From NCBI GenBank assembly GCA_002762845.1, contig PCYB01000011.1, positions 1 to 7,002 on the forward strand: DNA of 7,002 bases, read 5' to 3'. The DNA comes from Candidatus Woesearchaeota archaeon CG10_big_fil_rev_8_21_14_0_10_36_11 (lineage in GTDB: Archaea > Nanobdellota > Nanobdellia > Woesearchaeales > GW2011-AR9). The number at the start of each line of letters is the position of its first letter. Position 1 is the stretch's first letter. Both the position numbers and the translations under genes were made by a program. Positions 1 to 4,939 of this stretch are shown one piece after another. Below the pieces are notes generated by a model. That model was not told the DNA's origin. It searched no databases and saw only the letters and a list, made by a program, of their open reading frames with translations.

Positions 1-10
1 TTTTTTCATA

Positions 11-29
11 TTAGCTACAAAGTAGCTAA
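11..29. repeat. Short perfect inverted repeat (8-bp stem, 3-nt loop)
   Basis: TTAGCTAC at 11-18 and GTAGCTAA at 22-29 are perfect reverse complements separated by AAA, so the transcript or single strand could form a hairpin. No gene can be seen in bases 1-169. The hairpin could be a terminator or processing signal for something left of the window edge, since it is not followed by a long T tract in the plus direction, though there is a six-T run at 1-6 on its left (six A on the other strand). A second, imperfect palindrome centred on CTCGAG lies at 48-63. The role of either is unknown. Confidence 0.45.
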
Positions 30-135
30 AGAAGTAAATAAACTTTTCTATACTCGAGAATAGTTGTGGAACTTCAGAAAGCTAAATAGTTACTTTTTCA
101 AGAACATAGGTCTATATCTTTTTTAATCCGTAATG

Positions 136-143
136 TTTAAAAA
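136..143 (+). promoter_or_regulatory. Box A (TATA) element for the tRNA gene
   Basis: TTTAAAAA lies with its centre about 30 nt before the first base of the tRNA. This fits archaeal TBP-dependent promoters, where transcription starts roughly 25 nt after the box A centre, leaving only a few bases of 5' leader for RNase P to remove. The assignment rests on sequence and spacing only. Confidence 0.6.
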
Positions 144-207
144 GAAATTTGTGTTTGCAGTAATAAATTGGCTCCATGGCTTAGCCTGGTAGAGCGCACG
201 ACTGATA

Positions 208-223
208 TCCTTATGGGAAAGAA
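208..223 (+). other. tRNA-Ile intron 1, anticodon loop (37/38), 16 nt
   Basis: The anticodon loop needs 16 nt removed. Cutting after A207 (position 37) and before A224 (position 38) gives the canonical archaeal intron position and loop CTGATAA. A shift of one base (207-222) gives the same mature sequence. The splice motif is weak. With 3-nt bulges at 206-208 and 222-224, the central helix would have C202-G221 and T203-A220, but then G204/A219 and A205/A218 mismatches; the inner helix is only C209-G217 and C210-G216 around a 5-nt loop. The intron is inferred from the mature tRNA fold more than from the bulge-helix-bulge. Confidence 0.75.
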
Positions 224-245
224 ATCGTGAGGTCCCGAGTTCAAA

Positions 246-281
246 CACGGTCACTAGCGTTCTGCGCTTTCCGTATGAAAG
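246..281 (+). other. tRNA-Ile intron 2, T-loop (59/60), 36 nt
   Basis: A bulge-helix-bulge-like structure can be drawn. The outer helix is the T-stem (235-239 with 283-287). The two 3-nt bulges are A244-C246 and A280-T282, flanking a four-pair central helix TTCA (240-243) with TGAA (276-279). The inner helix is ACGG (247-250) with CCGT (271-274), A275 being unpaired. Cutting each bulge between its second and third base, as the archaeal splicing endonuclease does, removes exactly 246-281 and leaves the T-loop TTCAAAT. Inside the intron, AGCG (256-259) pairs with CGCT (265-268) around a 5-nt loop. Confidence 0.88.
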
Positions 282-295
282 TCTCGGTGGAGCCA

Positions 296-310
296 TTTTA
301 TTATTTTTTT
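296..310 (+). terminator. T-rich tract after the tRNA
   Basis: Directly after the discriminator base come runs of four and seven T separated by TATTA-like sequence. Archaeal RNA polymerase commonly terminates at such U-rich stretches without a hairpin, so this is a plausible terminator for the tRNA transcript. Confidence 0.5.
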
Positions 311-369
311 AACAGAAAAAAACAACACATTTTATGCTATCTCTATATATAGTTTCATGTGTCTAAATC

Positions 370-377
370 TTTAAATA
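370..377 (+). promoter_or_regulatory. Box A element for the lipoprotein gene
   Basis: TTTAAATA matches the archaeal TATA consensus closely. It predicts a start near 400 and a leader of about 50 nt before ATG 454. A second TATA-like stretch, TTATAAAA at 396-403, would give a start near 425 and a leader of about 30 nt. Either would include the Shine-Dalgarno sequence at 438-444, and the sequence alone does not decide between them. The rest of 311-436 shows no gene. Confidence 0.5.
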
Positions 378-437
378 GCAGTTATCATTATGGAATTATA
401 AAAATTCGTATCATATGGATTTTTACATTTGATTATT

Positions 438-444
438 GGGGGTG
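438..444 (+). promoter_or_regulatory. Shine-Dalgarno sequence that fixes start 454
   Basis: GGGGGTG differs by one base from GGAGGTG, the complement of the archaeal 16S rRNA 3' end. It ends 9 nt before ATG 454, which is good spacing. It overlaps the upstream TTG (436) and GTG (442) in-frame codons, arguing against them as starts. Confidence 0.7.
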
Positions 445-453
445 TTATGTATT

Positions 454-1443
454 ATGAAAAAAGAAGTGGTTTTAGTATTTATCGTATTTATAATTACTAT
501 ATTTATTGCAGGATGTGTTGATTACAAAGCGTATCAGATTCCTGAGGAACAATTAACAGAAGATTCTCTCATTGATGAAATTGCACAAATAGAGAAGGAA
601 CTGGCATTGGAAGATGAAACTGTTGTTGAAGAAGTTATCCTTCCTGAATTACAAGAAGAACCAATTGCACAAGAAGCTGATACAGATTTACAAGTGATTA
701 CTGTTAAAGAAAATGTATTCGTAAAACTTGATGCAATTGTTACTGACCCGGATAAAGATCCTGTCACACATACATTCTCACGACCACTTAACAAAAAAGG
801 TGAGTGGCAAACACAATATGGTGATGCTGGCGAATATATCGTTACGGTTGCTGCAACTGATGGTCGACTTACAACATCACGACGAGTTAAACTTGTTGTA
901 GAACGTGTTAATGTTGCGCCAATTATCACAGGCATCATTGATATGATCGTAAAAGAAGGAGAATTGGTTACTTTCGAGCCTACTGTAAAAGATCCAAACA
1001 ATGATCATGTAACAGTAACCGTTTCAGAACCATTAAAAACTGGACGTTTCCAAACAGATCATACAAGCTCTGGTGAATATAAAATAAAAGTTGTTGCAAG
1101 TGACGGTGAACTTGAAACAGTTAAGACAGTCATGATTGAAGTTGTTGATGTAAACGTACTTCCAGTACTTGAAGGGATACAGGACATTACGGTTAAAGAA
1201 GGAGAAACTGTTGAAATAAAACCGATTGTATCTGACATTGATGGTGATGATGTTACTGTAACAATAAGCGAACCGGTTGGAAATGACGGCATCTGGGAGA
1301 CAACATTCACAGACCATGGTGAATATGTTATTTCTATTGTTGCAGATGACGGCAAAGAGAAAGTAACGAAAAGAATCAATGTCGTTGTTGGAGACGTTAA
1401 CATGCCACCGGAAATTGTTGACATCTCGCTTGGAACGCAATAA
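454..1443 (+). CDS. Lipoprotein with three tandem cadherin/PKD-like repeats
   Basis: A 329-residue exported, membrane-anchored surface protein. Residues 1-20 are a signal peptide (KKE, then a hydrophobic run) ending in the lipobox I-A-G-C, so Cys21 would be lipidated. Residues 22-79 are an acidic, Glu/Gln-rich stalk. Three beta-sandwich repeats of about 80 residues follow, near 81-155, 156-236 and 237-317. Each has a KE-G/N start strand, an acidic D-x-D/N-x-D turn (such as DPDKD and DIDGD), a GxWxT or GRFQT strand, GEY, a (S/T/D)DG turn and a V-x-V-N-x-x-P linker. The DxDxD turns look like calcium-binding loops of cadherin-like domains, though binding is inference. The protein stops about 12 residues into what would be a fourth repeat. 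The start at 454 follows from the Shine-Dalgarno sequence and signal peptide. The next gene has the same repeats and is probably a paralogue. Partner and ligand are unknown; an adhesin or cell-surface scaffold is the likely class. Confidence 0.9.
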   Translation: MKKEVVLVFIVFIITIFIAGCVDYKAYQIPEEQLTEDSLIDEIAQIEKELALEDETVVEEVILPELQEEPIAQEADTDLQVITVKENVFVKLDAIVTDPDKDPVTHTFSRPLNKKGEWQTQYGDAGEYIVTVAATDGRLTTSRRVKLVVERVNVAPIITGIIDMIVKEGELVTFEPTVKDPNNDHVTVTVSEPLKTGRFQTDHTSSGEYKIKVVASDGELETVKTVMIEVVDVNVLPVLEGIQDITVKEGETVEIKPIVSDIDGDDVTVTISEPVGNDGIWETTFTDHGEYVISIVADDGKEKVTKRINVVVGDVNMPPEIVDISLGTQ

Positions 1444-1464
1444 AAAAACATTTTTTGTTTTTTT
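1442..1464 (+). terminator. A/T hairpin with T tract at the lipoprotein stop codon
   Basis: AAAAAAACA (1442-1450) and TGTTTTTTT (1456-1464) are perfect reverse complements separated by five T. The stem begins inside the TAA stop codon, and the 3' side is itself a T-rich tract. This would act as an archaeal U-tract terminator and separate the two repeat-protein genes, although some read-through is possible because the genes are 65 nt apart. Confidence 0.55.
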
Positions 1465-1508
1465 CTTCCAACTTTTCATACAATCATACCCACCTACATC
1501 ATAACACA

Positions 1509-3824
1509 ATGACACACAACAACACAAAACTCATACTTGGACTAATCTTATTTGTACTTCTTATGTACGCTGTTCCCGCAGCAACAAAGATATATTATGC
1601 GCAGGAAGGTGATTTTATTAAAATTAGAGCAGAAGCGATTGATCCAGATAGAGATTTTGTGACGTACAGGTATTCTGCCCCATTTGATGTTGATGGTGAA
1701 TGGCAAACAAGTTTTAGTGATGCTGGTGAACATAATGTTGATATTATAGCTTCTGATGGAAAAGATGAAACTACAAAAACAATTCAAATAATTGTTCAGA
1801 ATACAAACCTCCCTCCAGAAACAGTAGAAAATAAGATTATAGCAAAAGAAACGCAACTTATCGATTTAAAATCTGTTGTGTCTGATCCAGATAATGACAT
1901 TTTAAGTTATACTTTTAACCCTCCATTTGATAGTCAAGGAAAATGGCAAACGGGATATGATGATGAGGGCGTATTCGTAACAACATTCACAATATATGAC
2001 GGTTTTGTTGAAGTGACAAAGCGTGTTGAGATAGAGGTACTTCCAACAAATCAACCACCAGAAATTATTGATATTTTTTCGACAGCGTCTTTCGTTACAG
2101 GAAAAGAAAATGAACCGTTTAGATTTTCAATGGACGTGAGAGATGGTGAAAATGATCCAATGACTGTCCTGTGGAAAATTGATGGGAAGATCATAAGTGA
2201 TGAACTTTCAGGAGAATATTATTTTGGATATGATGATACGGGAAACCATGAATTAACTCTCACTATTACTGATGATACAAATATAATAGAAAGGAGATGG
2301 ACAATTTCTGTAAAGAACACAAACAGAAAACCAACAATTCTTTCTCAACATATAACTATAAAAGAGGGTGAAATGGTAACGATAAACGTTCCTGAACAGG
2401 ATATTGATGGGGATGTGTTACAGTACACGTTTGAAGAACCTCTTTCTGAGAATGGTGAATGGAAAACAAATTTTGAAGATGCGGGAGAATATACCGTTGA
2501 TGTTACTGCATCGGACGGCGAGTTAGAAGATAGAACAACAATAGATATAACTGTCATAGATGTTGATAGAGCCCCAGTAATAACACTTCCACAGAAATTG
2601 TGGGTTAACGAAGGAGAGAAACTTGAGTGGACTATAGATACGTACGACCCCGATAAAGATGACGTTACTATTACCATTTCTAATGCGCCAGAGAATGCAG
2701 TTATACGAAAAAATAAATTTAGTTGGGAACCAGATTACGATACGATCAAAAGAAAGGGTGGATTTATTAGTACTGTATTAAACACACTACGCCTTGAAAA
2801 ATTCTTCTTACAAAAGAAATCAATTCCAATAATCGTTGAAGTGTGTGGAATTGATAAATGTACAATAGGAAATGTTGATATTATTGTATATAATGTAAAC
2901 AGAAAACCAATATTAACACAATTACCGGACATAATAGTACAGGAAACAGAAACGGTTGATGTAAATGCGTACGCAGTTGATCCAGATGGTGACGTTGTAC
3001 GATATTATTATTCCTGGCCGTTAGAGAGACGAAGTGGCGAATGGAAAACGGGATATGAAGATGAAGATACGTACGAGGTTTATGTAACGGCAACTGATGG
3101 AATGGAAGAGGATACCATTCCTGTAAAAATTATCGTGCAAAGAATGAACAGAGAACCAACAATTGAGATACAGGACAATGTTGTAGTTACTGAAGGACAG
3201 GAATTTACTCTTCGTGCAGAAGCGTTTGACAAAGATGATGAAACAGTATCGCTTTCTATGGATTATCTTCCTGAGGGCGCATCATTCGCTGAGGGCGTAT
3301 TTGTTTGGACTCCCCCTTATACATTTGTAACAAACAAAAGTGACAGTCGGTGGAACAACATTGTTAGTAATTGGCAGTATCTTAACAAAAAGTTAAACAG
3401 TGAGAAAGAAGTTATCTGGTTGGAATTTACTGCGCGTGATGGAGCAAGTAGAGTTGTACATCCCGTCAAGATTACTGTGAAAAATGTTAATCAACAGCCA
3501 GAACTTCTTGACTACCTTCCTGCAACAGAAATTACTGTAAATGTAAATGAACAAATTACATTCCATGCGGTTGCAACAGATCAAGATGAAGATGCGCTTT
3601 CATACACATGGATATTTTCGCCGCACGAACCGCGCGTACAAGAAACAAGTACTATCACAAGAACATTCATCACCCCGGGGAGAAAAAGTGTAAAAGTAAA
3701 AATAACTGACGGCCGTGATACAATTACAAAAAAGTGGATAGTAAATGTTCTTGATGTAGAGTCTGTTACAACACAAACAAAAACTAGCGTTGGTCCGTAC
3801 AGAACGTACATTATTGAGCATTAA
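1509..3824 (+). CDS. Secreted protein of about eight tandem cadherin/PKD-like repeats
   Basis: A 771-residue exported protein. Residues 1-25 form a signal peptide: Lys7, a hydrophobic run at 8-22, then PAA as a likely cleavage region. About eight beta-sandwich domains follow, beginning near residues 26, 102, 183, 275, 356, 467, 550 and 664 and joined by N-x-N/D-x-x-P linkers. Most carry acidic DPDxD-type turns. Domains 1, 2, 4 and 6 share the GEWxT/GKWQT and (S/T)DG pattern of the lipoprotein repeats. Domains 3 and 8 are more PKD-like (LWKI, YTWIF). Domains 5 and 7 have a W-x-P-x-Y strand like putative Ig (He_PIG) domains and a 25-35 residue insertion after it. Domain 5 holds two cysteines in VCGIDKC that could form a disulfide. 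No C-terminal membrane segment or sorting signal is visible, so it may be released or held by partners such as the adjacent lipoprotein. ATG 1509 is chosen over the upstream TTG 1455 because it begins the signal peptide directly. No Shine-Dalgarno and only a weak box A (TTTTCATA, 1473-1480) are present. Confidence 0.9.
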   Translation: MTHNNTKLILGLILFVLLMYAVPAATKIYYAQEGDFIKIRAEAIDPDRDFVTYRYSAPFDVDGEWQTSFSDAGEHNVDIIASDGKDETTKTIQIIVQNTNLPPETVENKIIAKETQLIDLKSVVSDPDNDILSYTFNPPFDSQGKWQTGYDDEGVFVTTFTIYDGFVEVTKRVEIEVLPTNQPPEIIDIFSTASFVTGKENEPFRFSMDVRDGENDPMTVLWKIDGKIISDELSGEYYFGYDDTGNHELTLTITDDTNIIERRWTISVKNTNRKPTILSQHITIKEGEMVTINVPEQDIDGDVLQYTFEEPLSENGEWKTNFEDAGEYTVDVTASDGELEDRTTIDITVIDVDRAPVITLPQKLWVNEGEKLEWTIDTYDPDKDDVTITISNAPENAVIRKNKFSWEPDYDTIKRKGGFISTVLNTLRLEKFFLQKKSIPIIVEVCGIDKCTIGNVDIIVYNVNRKPILTQLPDIIVQETETVDVNAYAVDPDGDVVRYYYSWPLERRSGEWKTGYEDEDTYEVYVTATDGMEEDTIPVKIIVQRMNREPTIEIQDNVVVTEGQEFTLRAEAFDKDDETVSLSMDYLPEGASFAEGVFVWTPPYTFVTNKSDSRWNNIVSNWQYLNKKLNSEKEVIWLEFTARDGASRVVHPVKITVKNVNQQPELLDYLPATEITVNVNEQITFHAVATDQDEDALSYTWIFSPHEPRVQETSTITRTFITPGRKSVKVKITDGRDTITKKWIVNVLDVESVTTQTKTSVGPYRTYIIEH

Positions 3825-3833
3825 ACCCATACA

Positions 3834-3841
3834 TTTTTAAA
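3834..3841 (+). promoter_or_regulatory. Box A for a leaderless ACT-domain gene
   Basis: TTTTTAAA has its centre about 26 nt before ATG 3864, so transcription would begin at or next to the start codon. No Shine-Dalgarno lies between them, which supports a leaderless mRNA. Confidence 0.65.
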
Positions 3842-3863
3842 CAAAAACTAGATTCTACATCCT

Positions 3864-4499
3864 ATGAAAAGTATTAATCAGGAGATAGCACGTCTATTAA
3901 ACCAAGACGTAGCAATACAAAAGTGTCTCAAACAAAAACTTATCAATATTCGATCTTTAGCAAAGTACCTTCAGCAGAAGTATAACATTGGATCTTCTCT
4001 TGATGCAGTTATAAGCAGCATACGGCGGTACGATATAGAAAGTGTAAGTTCAATACATTCAAAAGAAGCTGAGAAAGTCTTTGCACAGATGTCAATTTCA
4101 ACAAAGGACACTATTGCAAGGATTTTGCTTAAAGATAAAGCATTTAATACCATTTGTGAAGATTTTGTTGGAAAAAGAGTATTACGGGACAATTGTCGAA
4201 TTGTAAAGTCAAAAGAAACAGTTACATTAATCGTTAACATGAAAGATTTTGAGAAAAAAGTATCATTATTTAAAGAATCTGACATTCTTGATGTGCAAAA
4301 GAACCTTTCTGAGATACGATTACAATTTCCTAAGGATATTAGTCAGATAAAAGGTATCTCTGCACGAATCGCTGGCGAGTTGGCTATGTGTGATGTTAAT
4401 ATCGAAGACGAAGTGTATAGCATGCCAGAACTCTTGATTTATATTAAAGAAGAATCTTTAGTCTCTGCACATCGAGCATTGTTAGAGATAAAAAAGTAA
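3864..4499 (+). CDS. ACT-domain protein with helical N-terminal region (putative regulator)
   Basis: A 211-residue cytoplasmic protein without signal or membrane segments. Residues 5-58 are predicted helical (LLNQDVAIQKCLKQKLINIR, then SLAKYL and AVISSIRRYD); the pattern of a short helical bundle or winged-helix-like fold recurs in archaeal proteins that end in an ACT domain. Residues about 108-145 contain two strands (TVTLIVN and KKVSLF) that may be a partial first ACT unit. Residues about 147-211 match an aspartokinase-type ACT domain: strand IRLQFP, then GISARIAGELA helix, strand VNIEDEVYSM, strand LLIYI and a final helix SAHRALLEI. ACT domains usually bind amino acids or similar small ligands and regulate enzymes or transcription. 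No catalytic domain is present, so a ligand-sensing regulator of amino-acid metabolism is the best guess. The gene has its own promoter, lies 39 nt after the repeat protein and converges on the small minus-strand gene. The family name is not certain. Confidence 0.8.
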   Translation: MKSINQEIARLLNQDVAIQKCLKQKLINIRSLAKYLQQKYNIGSSLDAVISSIRRYDIESVSSIHSKEAEKVFAQMSISTKDTIARILLKDKAFNTICEDFVGKRVLRDNCRIVKSKETVTLIVNMKDFEKKVSLFKESDILDVQKNLSEIRLQFPKDISQIKGISARIAGELAMCDVNIEDEVYSMPELLIYIKEESLVSAHRALLEIKK

Positions 4500-4511
4500 A
4501 AAGATAGAAAA

Positions 4512-4763
4512 TTAACGGCGAGATCCACCATAACATGCCATGAATTCGTCCGATGGCCGCATTGTTCCTAGTATCTCAGAGGCTTTTGCCGGATCATAAA
4601 AAACCCGCAGAATATGATATGTTTCTTGTCTCCATTGATCCAAACGAGCGGCATGAGCATCTTCGTATGCTCTTCCAACCGGCCCTTTTTCAAGTGGAAC
4701 AAAACCTGGCGTTCTATCTCTAGCAAGTTCAAGTCCACCATGAGTATAATCACAAATTGACAT
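4512..4763 (-). CDS. Small orphan protein, 83 residues, function unknown
   Basis: I do not recognise this protein. It starts MSICDYTHGG and ends CYGGSRR. It has no signal peptide, membrane segment or known motif, and is rich in Arg, Gly, Ala, Tyr and His, with a likely amphipathic helix around residues 32-60 (AYEDAHAARL, then WRQETYHILR). ATG 4763 is chosen because a GGAGG Shine-Dalgarno sits 10 nt upstream and a box A lies further upstream at 4820-4827. An in-frame TTG at 4838 lies upstream of that box A and so outside the transcript. By hand count 111 of 250 bases (4511-4760) are G or C, against 20 of 60 and 22 of 60 in sampled stretches of the flanking genes, so its composition differs from its neighbours. 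It ends 12 bp from the convergent ACT gene and is divergent from the helicase half. The promoter, ribosome site and non-repetitive composition support a real gene; a recently acquired gene is possible. Confidence 0.7.
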   Translation of the reverse strand: MSICDYTHGGLELARDRTPGFVPLEKGPVGRAYEDAHAARLDQWRQETYHILRVFYDPAKASEILGTMRPSDEFMACYGGSRR

Positions 4764-4773
4764 TTTTTTATTT

Positions 4774-4780
4774 CCTCCAC
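4774..4780 (-). promoter_or_regulatory. Shine-Dalgarno sequence for the small orphan gene
   Basis: Read on the minus strand this is GTGGAGG, with the core GGAGG complementary to the 16S rRNA 3' end and 10 nt of A-rich spacer before ATG 4763. It decides the start of this gene. Confidence 0.75.
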
Positions 4781-4819
4781 TATATGGGGTATATTCTTTA
4801 TAGAAAAATTCACTAATTT

Positions 4820-4827
4820 TATATAAA
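4820..4827 (-). promoter_or_regulatory. Box A for the small orphan gene
   Basis: On the minus strand this reads TTTATATA, a strong archaeal TATA box. It predicts transcription from about 4797, giving a leader of about 34 nt that carries the GGAGG ribosome site. It forms a divergent promoter pair with the helicase box A at 4908. Confidence 0.65.
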
Positions 4828-4907
4828 TATTTTGACAAAAATACAAAGACTAATATAATTATGACACAAAACTATGAGAAGTGACATAAATCTAAATAAA
4901 CAAATAA

Positions 4908-4916
4908 TTTAATAAA
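4908..4916 (+). promoter_or_regulatory. Box A for the leaderless helicase-half gene
   Basis: TTTAATAAA is centred about 28 nt before ATG 4940, the spacing for a leaderless transcript. It also contains the in-frame stop TAA at 4913-4915 for the helicase frame, so translation cannot come from further upstream. Confidence 0.55.
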
Positions 4917-4939
4917 GAATACAAACCAAAAATAAAATA

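Larger units (their letters stand above)
170..295 (+). tRNA. trnI: tRNA-Ile(GAT) with two introns
   Basis: The acceptor stem pairs GGCTCCA (170-176) with TGGAGCC (288-294), followed by discriminator A295; no CCA is encoded. The D-arm is 179-195 with the conserved GG at 188-189. The anticodon stem pairs CACGA (197-201) with TCGTG (225-229), and the 23 nt between them must lose 16 to give a 7-nt loop, CTGATAA, with anticodon GAT (204-206). The variable loop AGGTC is 230-234. The T-stem pairs CCGAG (235-239) with CTCGG (283-287), again separated by far too many bases, so a second intron of 36 nt sits in the T-loop. Removing both gives a 74-nt mature tRNA with T-loop TTCAAAT. The arms, the invariant bases and the Ile-like CTGATAA loop with an AGGTC variable loop all agree. 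An isoleucine tRNA reading ATC/ATT codons is the only sensible identity. Confidence 0.95.

Noticed and set aside
1..169. A gene or CRISPR array at the left edge
   Set aside because: There is no substantial open frame and no spaced direct repeats; only a single small hairpin and an imperfect palindrome are present.
202..224. Alternative splicing of the anticodon loop to give anticodon GAA (Phe) or GGA (Ser)
   Set aside because: These need cuts away from the canonical 37/38 site. The CTGATAA loop and AGGTC variable loop fit tRNA-Ile, and the short variable loop excludes tRNA-Ser.
436..453. TTG or GTG upstream start for the lipoprotein
   Set aside because: These codons overlap the Shine-Dalgarno sequence, and ATG 454 gives a standard lipoprotein signal peptide.
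534..1001. Open minus-strand frames opposite the repeat-protein genes (for example 534-1001, 1059-1451, 2345-2677, 3581-3811)
   Set aside because: They lie opposite well-supported coding sequence, have Ser/Thr/Val-rich compositions typical of the reverse complement of Asp/Glu/Thr-rich repeats, and lack ribosome sites or recognisable domains.
1455..1508. TTG start 18 codons upstream for the large repeat protein
   Set aside because: It lies within the T-rich terminator-like repeat and would add a polar Asn/His-rich stretch before the signal peptide.
1441..1509. A frameshift joining the two repeat proteins into one
   Set aside because: The bases between them encode no repeat sequence in any frame, and the second protein begins with its own signal peptide.
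4764..4838. TTG start that would extend the small orphan protein to 108 residues
   Set aside because: It is upstream of the predicted box A and has no ribosome site, whereas ATG 4763 has a well-spaced GGAGG.
4568..4846. Second minus-strand frame of 92 codons over the small orphan gene
   Set aside because: It overlaps the better-supported frame, has no ribosome site of its own at its start and a low-complexity Ile/Lys/Phe composition.
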